Shown piece by piece: positions 27,873 to 38,062 of a stretch of 64,000 nt of DNA. The notes below the pieces were generated by a model. The model saw only the letters and a list, made by a program, of their open reading frames with translations, did no database searches and was not told the DNA's origin. Position numbers and translations under genes: made by a program. Every line of letters begins with the position of its first letter. Position 1 is the first letter of the stretch. Source of the stretch: Limihaloglobus sulfuriphilus (lineage in GTDB: Bacteria > Planctomycetota > Phycisphaerae > Sedimentisphaerales > Sedimentisphaeraceae); NCBI RefSeq assembly GCF_001999965.1, contig NZ_CP019646.1, forward strand, positions 1,798,001-1,862,000, in the 5' to 3' direction.

Positions 27873-30851
27873 CTAAAAATTTCTAACAATACAGCCGACA
27901 TCTCGCGGGCCTATGTTGAGATTGATAAATGCCTTGTTTCCTTCGATACGCGGCGTAATCGGCCGCTCGTTCCAGAGGTCATAATATGTACTGCCGTCAA
28001 TGTGCTCAACCTCCAGGGCTTCACCGCGAATATGCTCAAAACCGCTGTTAAAGAAAGTCCAGACGTGCTTATCTTCTGACGGAAAGAAGTTGCAGTACAG
28101 TTCCGGATCAAGCGTCGGAACAAGAGGCACCGGCGAATCGGAAGTAAACGCATCACTGTGCTGAGTCAAAATAGAATGACATTTCTGTATAACAACCCGA
28201 AGCTCTGGAGAAAACCACTCGCCGGCGCCGCCCATAAGCCAGATGCCCTGGCCGTTGTAGAAAACGAGCTTGACACCTTCGAAATCGTCCATAATGGGCC
28301 TGTCAACAACCAGAATCTCAAACATCTTGAATTCGGGCAATATAAACCGGCCGATGCTTAGATAACCGTACGAATCTTGAAAACGAGTCTGCCGGATTGC
28401 GGTAGTAAAGCTGCCGTCCTGATACTGTGTTCCTACATCAACCGGCATTGATTCGGTATAGACTACCGACTCACGCGGCAGCCTGCTGGTTCTGATTATT
28501 TTAGTCAAGACTGCCTCCGCCCTCGCCGGATTTGACGGTAATGGGTGGTGATGAAGCGGGTTGTAGCATTTATAACTCGAAGGGCCAAACCCGAAAGAAT
28601 CGAGGTAAACCCCGTTAATGCCCAGAAGGTCATTGGCGTTGAGAACACTGCACAAGAGATGGTCCTGCCAGCCTTTAGACAGCGGACACATCTTGTAGCG
28701 GCTTCCAAAGGCATCAATATTGAACCCGTCAGCGTTTAGAATCTGAAATTCTCTGCCCTTTGATCTGGAAATCATTGAATTGAGGCTTGTCAGGTATCCC
28801 TGAAAATACAGCCCCACAGGTATATCATTATTCTGCAGCGACTGAATCTCAGAGCGGAATTGCTCGTGGCCGCCCAGATAAGACCAGGGAGCATAATCAC
28901 CGTACATCTCATAAGATGGTGTCCAGCCCCAGTCAAAAAGATGAAGATAATCCACACCGCCAAATGCCTCTATATCAGCCTGAACCATTTCCCAGAGGCA
29001 GAGCTCTTTGGTCTCTTTATTGAAAGCACCAGTCTCGACCGGCCAGCCGAAATGCAAAAACTGCTGGCGGAAGTTGAACACCTCTCTAAACCACTGTTTG
29101 CGAGGGGCTGCCGGACTGTACCACTCGTGCATGGTTTCTTTGTACTCTTCCAATGCACTATGCCAGTCGCCGGTGTGAGCGCCTATAATTGCCTGCGGCA
29201 GAACAAGCTCGGAATCAGCTCCAAGCTCAAGCTCAACGTATTCGCAGCCCATCTCGATTTCATTCAGTTTATCAAGCCAGAAATTTTTAGCCCAATTCTC
29301 TGAATCATTAGTATTTATGTAAAGCCCTCCGGACCCGGGATAGAATACATCTATAAACTGAAAAGGTACATAACCCGAATAATCACCTCTTATATAGGTG
29401 TTTTCGTTGTTGATTATGGGACTTCTTAAAGGGAAGCAATACCCAAGAGAAGTGCTGTCGCCGCCGGGATTGATATTGGAAATAACGGGAAATTTAACAT
29501 TGCAGCGGACTTTACGTGATGTATTATTAGTCAGTTTAAGAGTAAAGCCTATCTGCCCTGAGGGCAGAGCGTTTGCAGTTAATTCTGCCTGAGGCAGCCC
29601 CTCAACTTCCTCAACCTGGTATATACTGCACGCCGACGAGAGCCACTGAGTATTTGTCAGCTTGTTGGCTATTGAATATACCTGCCCGCCACTGTCGTAG
29701 CTGATTGCTAATTTGTCATTGGAAACATTGAGCGGCCCGGACGCGGCGTCAAATGACTTCTGCGGTGATGTACGGCCCGGCTCTGATTTTTCCGGCATTG
29801 CAGGCCCGCTCGTAACGGCAAAGACTGCCAGCTGGCCATTTCTTATGTTATCGATAAACCTTATGCTCTCAACCTGGCCGCCGGGGCGGGTATTGATGTA
29901 ATATACGCCCAGCCCCTTGCTGATCCGGTGGATGCCCGACTGGACTCTGGCAGGAAGGCACCTCTCAACGCTGCCGTCAGAATATACCAGTTCCAGCCTC
30001 ATCTGATCGGGCTGGGCAATATTATTTCTATCTCCGTAGCCGATAGACGCCCATTCTTCACCAGTAAATCTCGCGCCCATCAGGACATATACCGCCCCAG
30101 GGCTGTCATTTATATCTACATTCAGAGTTTCCGTATCTTCAAGGGCGGTTGCAAACACACTCAGAGGATTTCCTGAAACGTTAAACGGAACGCCCGACAC
30201 TGTAACCTGAGCAGATTCAAAGTCTTGAGAGTAACCTGCAAGCTCAAGCCAGGAAGCGGCAGTCTGATTTGTTTCAAATGGAACAAAACTGTACAAAGGA
30301 TCGCTTGCGCCCGGCGACAACTCTACTTCATCAGAGACATTTTTTTCAGGCATACTGTCAAAGACAGAAAGCGATACAATTTCCATGTATGCCCCGGACT
30401 TATCCGATTGACACTGGACAGCGATTGTATTTATCCTGGCGTCAGGGGGCATTTCTATTATCTCACAATGCCGGCATCCATCATCGATGATATCGCTGAG
30501 TTCAATTGTGGCAAGATTTTGCCCTGATGAGTCAACCAAAAACCCATAATCCTGATAAACACGTATATTATGGGCTTTATAAACAATTTTGAGATAGTGA
30601 GGAATTTCAGGATCAATCTCTATTGCCGGATAATGCACCCACTTCATGCCCCTGAGCAGCTCATTGACAGTAAAACGGACGCCTTCAACGGTGTTATGCG
30701 TATAATCCCGTGAAGGAGTGCCAAGCCATGTGGGACGGGCACTCCACAATTGAGCGTCTGTGCTGTCAAGCGTCCAGACACTGCCGCAGTACGCAGAAGC
30801 CGCGGCCAATAGACATAAAACACTTATATATATTTTCAGTTTTGCAGACAA
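27873..30851 (-). CDS. Putative TIM-barrel glycoside hydrolase, DUF6259-like
   Basis: 992 residues with signal peptide (to about residue 23), starting at TTG with AGGA 8 bp before. Residues about 25-580 are beta-rich. Residues about 585-850 look like a (beta/alpha)8 barrel of the GH36/GH101 type (FREVFNFRQQFLHFGWPV, GVDYLHLFDWGWTP, GVYLDSFGF, VVYTESMPVD). A C-terminal beta domain follows. D751 and E800 are candidate catalytic residues because both are kept in the tandem paralogue. Proteins like this are usually labelled DUF6259; I recall no characterised activity. Probably a secreted glycosidase. It lies 24 bp after its paralogue. Confidence 0.65.
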   Translation of the reverse strand: MSAKLKIYISVLCLLAAASAYCGSVWTLDSTDAQLWSARPTWLGTPSRDYTHNTVEGVRFTVNELLRGMKWVHYPAIEIDPEIPHYLKIVYKAHNIRVYQDYGFLVDSSGQNLATIELSDIIDDGCRHCEIIEMPPDARINTIAVQCQSDKSGAYMEIVSLSVFDSMPEKNVSDEVELSPGASDPLYSFVPFETNQTAASWLELAGYSQDFESAQVTVSGVPFNVSGNPLSVFATALEDTETLNVDINDSPGAVYVLMGARFTGEEWASIGYGDRNNIAQPDQMRLELVYSDGSVERCLPARVQSGIHRISKGLGVYYINTRPGGQVESIRFIDNIRNGQLAVFAVTSGPAMPEKSEPGRTSPQKSFDAASGPLNVSNDKLAISYDSGGQVYSIANKLTNTQWLSSACSIYQVEEVEGLPQAELTANALPSGQIGFTLKLTNNTSRKVRCNVKFPVISNINPGGDSTSLGYCFPLRSPIINNENTYIRGDYSGYVPFQFIDVFYPGSGGLYINTNDSENWAKNFWLDKLNEIEMGCEYVELELGADSELVLPQAIIGAHTGDWHSALEEYKETMHEWYSPAAPRKQWFREVFNFRQQFLHFGWPVETGAFNKETKELCLWEMVQADIEAFGGVDYLHLFDWGWTPSYEMYGDYAPWSYLGGHEQFRSEIQSLQNNDIPVGLYFQGYLTSLNSMISRSKGREFQILNADGFNIDAFGSRYKMCPLSKGWQDHLLCSVLNANDLLGINGVYLDSFGFGPSSYKCYNPLHHHPLPSNPARAEAVLTKIIRTSRLPRESVVYTESMPVDVGTQYQDGSFTTAIRQTRFQDSYGYLSIGRFILPEFKMFEILVVDRPIMDDFEGVKLVFYNGQGIWLMGGAGEWFSPELRVVIQKCHSILTQHSDAFTSDSPVPLVPTLDPELYCNFFPSEDKHVWTFFNSGFEHIRGEALEVEHIDGSTYYDLWNERPITPRIEGNKAFINLNIGPRDVGCIVRNF

Positions 30852-30875
30852 AGATGTTTTCCTGTTATAAGTTTC

Positions 30876-33851
30876 TTATTTCTGTTTTCTCACAATACAG
30901 CCGGCATCCCGCGGACGGATACCCAGAGTCAATACCGCTTTGCCTTCGCGAATCTCAGGCTCTAAGGGCCTGCCGTTCCAGCAGTCATAATATGTGCTGC
31001 CCGGCAGATGTTCGACTTCTATCACAGGTGCCTTTATATGTTCAAAGCCAAAGTTGAAAAACGTCCAGACCTGCTCGGTTTCAGACGGAAAATAGTTTGC
31101 CGAAACGTCGCTTCTCAAGGTCTCAACCAGCGGAACGGGATTGTCTGTTGTAAAGGCATCTCTATATTTACGTAAAATAGAATGAGTTTTCTTTATAAGC
31201 TCTCTTACCTCGGGCGAATACCACTGATGCGCTCCGCCCATCAGCCAAAGGCCCTGACCATTGTAGAATACCAGCTTTATGCCTTCGAAATCATCATGGG
31301 TAGGTTTATCAACCACAAGTATCTCGAATATTTTGAAATCCGGTATCACGAAACGTGCCAGACTTGCGCAGCCATACCTTCCGTGAAACCTCATCTGTCT
31401 TACCGTAGTGGTAAAGCTGCCGTCCTGATACTGGCTTGTAACGTCTGTCGGAACGGCCTCGGTATATATAACAGATTCCTTAGAAAGAGGACTCTGGCAG
31501 CGCAGACGTTTTGTAACCTCCATCTCGGTCAGCACCGAATCTGTCGGTATCTCGTGGCCGTGATCACGGTTGAAGCAGCGGTACTGTTTCGAGAAGCCAA
31601 ACTGATCAAGGTAGTATCCGTCGGCATTGAGCAGCTCGGATGTTCCAACGACTCTGGAGATAAGGTGGTTCTGCCAGTCCTTCTGCACCGGACACATGTG
31701 GAACTTGTCGCCGTATTTAGTGTAGCGTTTCTGATTTGCATCGAGCATACGCCATTCCAATCCGTGCTCAATGCCCACGGCCGATTTCGGACTTGCCAGA
31801 TAACCTTCAAAATACAGGCCTACAGGTATGCCCATCTGCTGTAATTTAGCTATCTCTGAAGCGAACTGCTCATGTCCGCCTAGATACTCCCACGGCACGT
31901 AATCGCCGACCCTGCCGTGCTCCGGCGTCCAGGTCCAGTCAAAAACGTGCAGGTAATCAACTCCGCCGAATGCCTGGATATCTGTCTCAACCATATCGGT
32001 GAGCACAAGCTCTTTTGTGTCTTTGTCAAATGCGCCGGTCGGCACCGGCCAGGAATAATGCAGAAACTGCTCCCTGAAATTAAATACTTCTCTGAACCAC
32101 TGTTTACGACTGACAGCAGGCCTGTACCATTTGGAGAGCGATTTTTTGTAACCCTCAAGGCTCTCGTGCCAGTCTCCATTGTGAACAGCGATGGTCGCCT
32201 GAGGGAGAGTGATCGTCTGGCCGGGCTTGAGCAGCAGTTCCTGATATTCACAGCCGATTTCAATATCGGTATCTTTATCCAGCCAGAAACGCTTCTTTTT
32301 ATTTGAAGAATCATTTGCGTTAATGTACACTCCGCCGCTCTCACTGTGCCAGGCATCTACAAACTGAAAAGGAAAGTATCCCGAATAATCAGATGTAACG
32401 TATGTATTCTCATTACTGATGAGATTTGTTCTTCCCGGGAAGAAGTACGAAAGCGCAGATGAGCTGCCGCCGGGGTTAAGCCCGCTCAGAACGGGGAATT
32501 TCACACTGAATTTAACATCTTTGGATGTCTTATTGCTAAGTGTCAGTGACACACCAACCTGGCCATCTTCCAGTTCATTTACTTTAATAGAGCCCTCAAG
32601 GTCTTTACCGGCTGTGTCCGTCTCGAAGATGTAAGCCGGTTCTTTGAGCCACTGGGCGGCGAGGTCTCTATTGATAATGGAATACAGCCTGCCGTCCGGG
32701 TCATACCTTATGTCTATACTTCCGCAGACCTGTCTCATTGAACCGCTGCGTATTTTGGGCCGCGGCGTTATAAAATTATTCGGTTTGCCCTGAGCCGGCA
32801 GTTCTATTGATTTGCCTGCTGTCATGGCAAAAACCGCCAGAGAGCCGTTACGGATGTTATCTGTAAATTTAATCTTTGAGACCTGTTTATTATCGGACAA
32901 ATTCACATAGTAAGCTCCCAGACCCGAGCTGATGCAATGAACGCCGCTTTCGACTCTTGCAGGAAACAGAAAATCCTCGCTGCCGTCCTGGTAGGCTATA
33001 ACAACGGCTAACTGATCCGGCATGGAGGTCTTATTTCTCTGTCTGTACCCGATAGACGGCGTTTCATCTCCGTTAAAATATCCCCCAAGAAGCAGATAGA
33101 GGCATTCGGATTTAAAATTATGCCTCCATTCGATTTGGCCTGTATTTTCGACACCGGTTTCCATATGTTTGACGGGGTTGCCGGAGAGCTTGAAAGGTAT
33201 GCCTGAGACAGTAACCTCTTCGGAGGGAAATCCGGATTCATAACCGGCTCTTGTGAACCAGTCGCCAGAGGCAATGCTGCCCATTATCGGCAAAAATTCA
33301 TAACCGGCTGAATCCTCCAATCCTGACAGAATATCAATTTCTTTGTCAAGTAATCTTGCAGGTTTGGCAGAGGTGAATTTTAAATCTTTTATTTCCATAA
33401 AACCGCCGCTCCTGTCCACCTGAAGATGCAAATTGACCGCATCCACTGAGCTAATCCCGTCAACAGAGGCCCAGGCAAGATGCCAGCATCCATCGTCGAT
33501 CAACTCAGTCAGATAAACAGGACTTGCCGCACCCCGTCCAAGAGAAAGGGCATATTCATTCCAGACCGGAATGCTGCGGGCTCTGTACATAAACGAGACA
33601 TAGCCGGTATCTTCAATATTTATATCGTCCTGAGGGTAATAGACCCACTTCATTCCCATACCAATCTCATCGATAGTAAAGCGGATGCCGTCTATTACCT
33701 CCACACTGAAGTGGCGGGCAGAATTGCTGACCCAGCCGGGCCTGCTTTGCCATATCTGGGTATCTCCGGTTTCAACCACCTGTTCACCCATCAGCGGCAA
33801 AACAAGAAGAAACGGCATAAATAAAAATTTACAAAAGTTCGGCAGTCTCAT
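30876..33851 (-). CDS. Putative TIM-barrel glycoside hydrolase, DUF6259-like (paralogue)
   Basis: 991 residues from the ATG at 33851, which has AAAGG 7 bp before it; earlier in-frame ATGs at 33878 and 33857 have no room for a ribosome site. Signal peptide to about residue 23 (LVLPLMG). Same architecture as the gene at 27873-30851 and colinear with it throughout: FREVFNFREQFLHYSWPV, GVDYLHVFDWTWTPEHG, GYYLDQFGFS and VIYTEAVPTD. Candidate catalytic Asp and Glu are kept in both. Divergence is spread over the whole protein, unlike the near-identical LamG pair, so this duplication is old. Activity unknown; likely acts on related substrates. Confidence 0.65.
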   Translation of the reverse strand: MRLPNFCKFLFMPFLLVLPLMGEQVVETGDTQIWQSRPGWVSNSARHFSVEVIDGIRFTIDEIGMGMKWVYYPQDDINIEDTGYVSFMYRARSIPVWNEYALSLGRGAASPVYLTELIDDGCWHLAWASVDGISSVDAVNLHLQVDRSGGFMEIKDLKFTSAKPARLLDKEIDILSGLEDSAGYEFLPIMGSIASGDWFTRAGYESGFPSEEVTVSGIPFKLSGNPVKHMETGVENTGQIEWRHNFKSECLYLLLGGYFNGDETPSIGYRQRNKTSMPDQLAVVIAYQDGSEDFLFPARVESGVHCISSGLGAYYVNLSDNKQVSKIKFTDNIRNGSLAVFAMTAGKSIELPAQGKPNNFITPRPKIRSGSMRQVCGSIDIRYDPDGRLYSIINRDLAAQWLKEPAYIFETDTAGKDLEGSIKVNELEDGQVGVSLTLSNKTSKDVKFSVKFPVLSGLNPGGSSSALSYFFPGRTNLISNENTYVTSDYSGYFPFQFVDAWHSESGGVYINANDSSNKKKRFWLDKDTDIEIGCEYQELLLKPGQTITLPQATIAVHNGDWHESLEGYKKSLSKWYRPAVSRKQWFREVFNFREQFLHYSWPVPTGAFDKDTKELVLTDMVETDIQAFGGVDYLHVFDWTWTPEHGRVGDYVPWEYLGGHEQFASEIAKLQQMGIPVGLYFEGYLASPKSAVGIEHGLEWRMLDANQKRYTKYGDKFHMCPVQKDWQNHLISRVVGTSELLNADGYYLDQFGFSKQYRCFNRDHGHEIPTDSVLTEMEVTKRLRCQSPLSKESVIYTEAVPTDVTSQYQDGSFTTTVRQMRFHGRYGCASLARFVIPDFKIFEILVVDKPTHDDFEGIKLVFYNGQGLWLMGGAHQWYSPEVRELIKKTHSILRKYRDAFTTDNPVPLVETLRSDVSANYFPSETEQVWTFFNFGFEHIKAPVIEVEHLPGSTYYDCWNGRPLEPEIREGKAVLTLGIRPRDAGCIVRKQK

Positions 33852-33877
33852 TGGCATACCTTTCAAGCTATAATACA

Positions 33878-34852
33878 TCAGTTACAGTTAACATCTTCCG
33901 GGTCATTGCAGCTGAGCCAGGTATCTGCCAGCATGGCAAAATCCGCAATATCAACATGACAGTCTTCGTTGATATCCGCTGTATATCCGCCGCCGAAAAG
34001 CATAAGCTGCTCGCATGTATCAGGGTAAAGCTCGTACGTAACCCATACGTTGTCAACGCTTACAGCGACATCATCATCTGGAAAGCCAAGACCGTCAACG
34101 AATACCGATACCGTGTCAAATGTGAAATAGTCAGGATCAGAAGGCGTATCGATCACATCTGTGATGATGTAGCCGGGGCCGACCCTTGCGCTTAGACTGA
34201 GCGTCGTCTCATCTAATCTTGTAACTGCGATATCCATGTCGGTTACCAGGTCCTGACAGTTGTAAGAACGGAAAGTGTCTAACAACTGATAACTGATGAA
34301 GTGATCTGTGGATGTACCCTCTGTAACCTTTCTGATGCTGGCGTAGCCGTCGGTAGTTCTGCCGGGGTTTGTGATCACAAAGTATCCGGTATCATCAACC
34401 CTTTCACCGCCGGTGCCCGAGCCGTCGCCGGTGTCTCTGGTTTCGTTCGAATTAAAGAGGCCAAACATCAAAGCTCTGTCAAAAGATGCGTCTGAAGGCT
34501 CAAGAAACTGAAACCTGATTATCGCTTTTAGTGTCTCACCGACCTCAAGCGTGATCGGGTCAACCGCGATAGAATTGGGAATCGCATAATTCTGCCCTGT
34601 AAAATGTGCCCAGAACTGATGAACACCGGCCTCCAGTGTCTCAAGGCGGTAATTGGGAACCTCTGTGTTGACAAAGATTGAATCCGCAGCCATTCTTGAA
34701 AACCAGTGCATCGAGTATGGTATATCCTGTGTGTGGCGCTCTCTGTCAGTGAACTGGTCGTTAACAATTGTTGCATTGATAATATCCTGGGCAGCGACAG
34801 TGAATGTCAAACTCAAGATTACCAGAGTCGGTAACAATACTTTTTTTAACAT
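33878..34852 (-). CDS. Secreted protein with new repeated domain and four-Cys dockerin-like tag
   Basis: 324 residues, signal peptide to about residue 21. No known family recognised. Residues about 25-280 form a beta-rich domain found four times in this window. Its blocks are NDQFTDRERHTQ, QFWAHFT, FDRALMFGLFNSNETRD, DDTGYFVITNPGRTT, TDHFISY and FDTVSVFVDGLGFPDD. The C-terminus is a dockerin-like tag (DINEDCHVDIADFAMLADTW, then LSCN) with four cysteines. AAGGAG lies well placed before the ATG. The motif set, with jellyroll-like spacing, suggests a carbohydrate-binding role, but nothing shows a catalytic site. It follows the SASA-type gene by 64 bp. Confidence 0.7.
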   Translation of the reverse strand: MLKKVLLPTLVILSLTFTVAAQDIINATIVNDQFTDRERHTQDIPYSMHWFSRMAADSIFVNTEVPNYRLETLEAGVHQFWAHFTGQNYAIPNSIAVDPITLEVGETLKAIIRFQFLEPSDASFDRALMFGLFNSNETRDTGDGSGTGGERVDDTGYFVITNPGRTTDGYASIRKVTEGTSTDHFISYQLLDTFRSYNCQDLVTDMDIAVTRLDETTLSLSARVGPGYIITDVIDTPSDPDYFTFDTVSVFVDGLGFPDDDVAVSVDNVWVTYELYPDTCEQLMLFGGGYTADINEDCHVDIADFAMLADTWLSCNDPEDVNCN

Positions 34853-34888
34853 AATTTAATCTCCTTAAAAAAATAATATTAAGTTGCC

Positions 34889-34916
34889 GCGGCAGGGAAA
34901 TTCAATACCCTGTCGC
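34889..34916 (-). terminator. Possible terminator hairpin after the SASA-type gene
   Basis: On the minus strand GCGACAGGG pairs with CCCTGCCGC (one mismatch, 10-base loop) directly after the stop codon at 34917. A run of seven T follows only about 18 bases later, after GGCAACTTAATATTA. It may attenuate and need not end transcription. Confidence 0.4.
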
Positions 34917-37900
34917 TTATATACATAACGGGTTGTTGAAATCCTGGCACTCAAGCCATTGAGATGCGAGGATATCTATATCTTCAAAATTCACATAACA
35001 GTCAGAGTTTATATCTGCCGGCATTCTCTGGCCTGTGCTGATAACTTCGGCGCAGCTGCCCGCAGAGGTTCTCCAGTTATGGCTTAACAGAACCTTATCA
35101 ACGGTAAGCCTGCCCAGATCCCCTGGGAACGCTCTCCCGTCAACAAAAATTGAAATGGTATCAAAAGAAAAATATCTCTGTTCTGCGGGAACATCTACAA
35201 TCCCGGTAACATAATATCCCGGGCCTGCCTTAGCGTCAATGCTCAGCGATGTCTCGCTTGTTCTCTCCACTCCAAACTCGACATCATACCCAGTGCCCTG
35301 CTGCATGGTAAACGAGCTGAAGGCAACCAATGTCTCATAAAAAGAAAAATGATCGTTGTACTGTGAGCCTTCCTGCAGAATCATTTTCTGTATCTTGGCG
35401 TAGCTCATGGTAGTTCGTCCCGGATTTGTCTCGGCATAATAACCGCTGTCATCGCTCCGCTGGGCTCCGGTTCCGGTATAGTCAACTGTATCCCTTGTAC
35501 CCATTGAGTTAAACAGCCCGAACATCAAAGCCCTGTTCCAGGACGTATCTGCCGCCACCGGAAGGCTTAGCCGCATCACAAAACTCAGAGAATCGCCAAC
35601 CCCCAGTGTTATCGGGCTGCCCGGCTGGGTAAAATGCGCCCAAACCTGTTGAGATGTGCAGTCGTCAAGGTGCATGTAATAATCCGCCGAAGACGTGTCA
35701 ACCGTTACGGCGCCGGAGAGGCGTTTGAGCCATTTAGCCGAATCGGGAAGCAGTTGAGTATTTCGTTCTCCGTCAGCAAACTCATCATGCATGAGAATTT
35801 GCTCTTCAGTTTCACCGTACAGAGGAGTGGCCTCGGGGCTCTCAGGATCGTTTGTTTCGAGCCACTGCTGAGAAAGAACCTGCCAGTCGTTAATGTCGAT
35901 ATAACAGTCTTTGTTTACATCACTTGTCAAGTCTTTGCCCATATCTGCCGCCTCTATGCGGAAAGTGCCAACGGGCAGGCCGCCCGCTTTGTCTATCAGC
36001 TGAGCAATTGGGTTGTAGTCCCAGGCGTATCTCATCTCAACAGGCTGCTCAACCTGGTCTGACCAGACAATTACTGTGTGCTCATCCACTATCTGACATT
36101 GAGCTTTGTAGAAAACTCCGTCACTTCCGCATACGGTAAACCCGGCAGGACTGTTCGTCTCGCCGCTGCTGCCCAGGCCCTGCTCGCCTACAGGAGCAAA
36201 TTGCAGCCTTATGCTTCCGGAACACCGTGAAGCCGTCTCAGCGTTTGGCCGCGGACTCTGCGGAAGATTTTCCCAGCCGTAAGCTATTTTAAGGGCTTCA
36301 AGCCCCAGACGGCGGGCAGTTTCTGGTTTATTATCGGGATGTATGTTGTCTGCCTCGCCTATATCTATAGTAACAGCCATACCCACTTTATCAAGCAGCA
36401 ATGCCTGATTCTGGGCATCTCGAAGCTCGGCCCATTCACTATCTCTTGGTTCATCAGAGCGGGTTCCATAGTTTGGCAGCTGAACAAAGATAAACGGCAG
36501 ATCACTCGCCCAGTCCCGCCGCCACTGCTCTATCAGAGCCGGAAACAATGTGCGGTATTCCTGCGCCCTTGAAGCGTTAGATTCGCCCTGATACCAGACA
36601 AAACCCTTAAAGGCATAACCCATCACAGGCTCTATCATGCCATTGTACAGACCGCCGGGCCGATAGTAGGCCAGCATCGGATTTAACGAATAATCCATTG
36701 TATCCGGATCGTAATCTTCCAGATCCTGCTCCCACCTGGCGATCAAATCAGGAAAATCTTCTTCAAGCAGCTCTCTGTTCATCCAGCACTCCGCCCGGGT
36801 TCCGCCCCATGCCGCTACCACCATGCCTACAGGCACATTGAGCTGCTCTTTGAAGTAGAGTCCGAGCTGATAGGCAATTGCGGAAAAATCGCCGACAGTA
36901 TCGCGGCTGCATGAAAGCCAGCGCCCTCTCGGGTCATACATCGGAGTATCTGAGACTTCCTTATATACACTGAAAACCCTCAGATAGTCATCAGGAGCTG
37001 AATCAAGTGCCTGCTGGGCCTCTTTGGTATAGCCAAGCCACCACTCCATATTTGACTGACCCGAACAGAGCCAGACTTCTCCAAAAAGGACATCATTGAG
37101 CTCAACAAATTCATCACCGCAGGTTACAGTAATCCTGTGCGAATCAAACCCTCCCTGCTGCGGCGGCAATGTTATCTTCCATTCTCCGTTATTATCTGCC
37201 GTGGTCTGCCACTGACTATCTCCCAGAGACACCGTTACATCACTCGCTGCCGGCGCCTTGCCCCAGAGAGGTGCGGGCTCATTCTGCTGGAGAATCATAT
37301 TATCTGAAAATATCGTAGGAAGCACAAGCGAAGGATCCTGCGGGATTGTATTCTGTGCCTGGTCAAACAGGGCAATCCTGTCAAGGCCTATGGTAAGCGG
37401 CGGCTGCCAGCTCCATGCCATACTGGAAGATGTAAAAGCGTATCCCTGGAAGTAAACACGCACCAGAGTTATAGGATTGGAGTTGGTGCATTTAAAAAAC
37501 GGCTCTCCGTTTAGTTTTACAGCGATATCCTCGCCTACCCTGTCTGCTTCCCAAACCGCACTGCCCTGGGCTGACGGTACTGAATTTACCAGAGAAAAAC
37601 CGTCGGGATACGAATAACTGCGGCACACTCCGAAGCCCGCTTTGCTGTTGTCCTCATAATTCAGCGAGAGCACAACCTCACTGCCGGAATACAGCAGCAC
37701 CTTTATAAACGGAGCACTTACTATCTCCTGCTGCTGCCACAACGCATCGACACGCAGATGGAAATCTCCAACGTTGTCAACGTACCTTCGCAAACCAAAA
37801 GATGTCCACAGATTTTCACCGGTAGGCGCTATATTTGTAAGCATGATCTTAGAATCAGAAACCTGATAGCTGCAATTCTCAGTATCTGTGTTGTCGTATG

Positions 37901-38024
37901 ATAACAGCCATCCCTCAAGAGCGGAACTGTCAAAATCATCATCAAATACGACCTCACCGTACAAGATTCCCGAACATAAAACTGTGAACAGAACAACTGA
38001 TAATCTTAAAAGTTTGTAATTCAT
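34917..38024 (-). CDS. Sialate O-acetylesterase-type (SGNH) protein with two dockerins and the new domain
   Basis: 1035 residues from the ATG at 38024, which starts a good signal peptide (MNYKLLRLSVVLFTVLCSG); the longer frame from 38090 would overlap the upstream gene. Residues about 25-225 are a beta-sandwich. Residues about 235-690 are a SASA/SGNH esterase: SGQSN with Ser324, YQGESN at 478-483, and D559-x-x-H562 as the other catalytic residues. It would remove O-acetyl groups from a sugar. A dockerin-like motif (DVNKDCYIDINDW) follows at about 700, then a copy of the new domain (about 745-990), then a second dockerin-like tag with four cysteines. An internal dockerin followed by another module is unusual. 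Confidence 0.8.
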   Translation of the reverse strand: MNYKLLRLSVVLFTVLCSGILYGEVVFDDDFDSSALEGWLLSYDNTDTENCSYQVSDSKIMLTNIAPTGENLWTSFGLRRYVDNVGDFHLRVDALWQQQEIVSAPFIKVLLYSGSEVVLSLNYEDNSKAGFGVCRSYSYPDGFSLVNSVPSAQGSAVWEADRVGEDIAVKLNGEPFFKCTNSNPITLVRVYFQGYAFTSSSMAWSWQPPLTIGLDRIALFDQAQNTIPQDPSLVLPTIFSDNMILQQNEPAPLWGKAPAASDVTVSLGDSQWQTTADNNGEWKITLPPQQGGFDSHRITVTCGDEFVELNDVLFGEVWLCSGQSNMEWWLGYTKEAQQALDSAPDDYLRVFSVYKEVSDTPMYDPRGRWLSCSRDTVGDFSAIAYQLGLYFKEQLNVPVGMVVAAWGGTRAECWMNRELLEEDFPDLIARWEQDLEDYDPDTMDYSLNPMLAYYRPGGLYNGMIEPVMGYAFKGFVWYQGESNASRAQEYRTLFPALIEQWRRDWASDLPFIFVQLPNYGTRSDEPRDSEWAELRDAQNQALLLDKVGMAVTIDIGEADNIHPDNKPETARRLGLEALKIAYGWENLPQSPRPNAETASRCSGSIRLQFAPVGEQGLGSSGETNSPAGFTVCGSDGVFYKAQCQIVDEHTVIVWSDQVEQPVEMRYAWDYNPIAQLIDKAGGLPVGTFRIEAADMGKDLTSDVNKDCYIDINDWQVLSQQWLETNDPESPEATPLYGETEEQILMHDEFADGERNTQLLPDSAKWLKRLSGAVTVDTSSADYYMHLDDCTSQQVWAHFTQPGSPITLGVGDSLSFVMRLSLPVAADTSWNRALMFGLFNSMGTRDTVDYTGTGAQRSDDSGYYAETNPGRTTMSYAKIQKMILQEGSQYNDHFSFYETLVAFSSFTMQQGTGYDVEFGVERTSETSLSIDAKAGPGYYVTGIVDVPAEQRYFSFDTISIFVDGRAFPGDLGRLTVDKVLLSHNWRTSAGSCAEVISTGQRMPADINSDCYVNFEDIDILASQWLECQDFNNPLCI

Positions 38025-38062
38025 AAAATTTTTCTCTATAAAAATTCTATTTTTCCGCCGCT

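Noticed and set aside
31182-31844. 220-residue plus-strand frame opposite the second DUF6259-like gene
   Set aside because: It is antisense to conserved catalytic blocks shared by the paralogue; no independent support.
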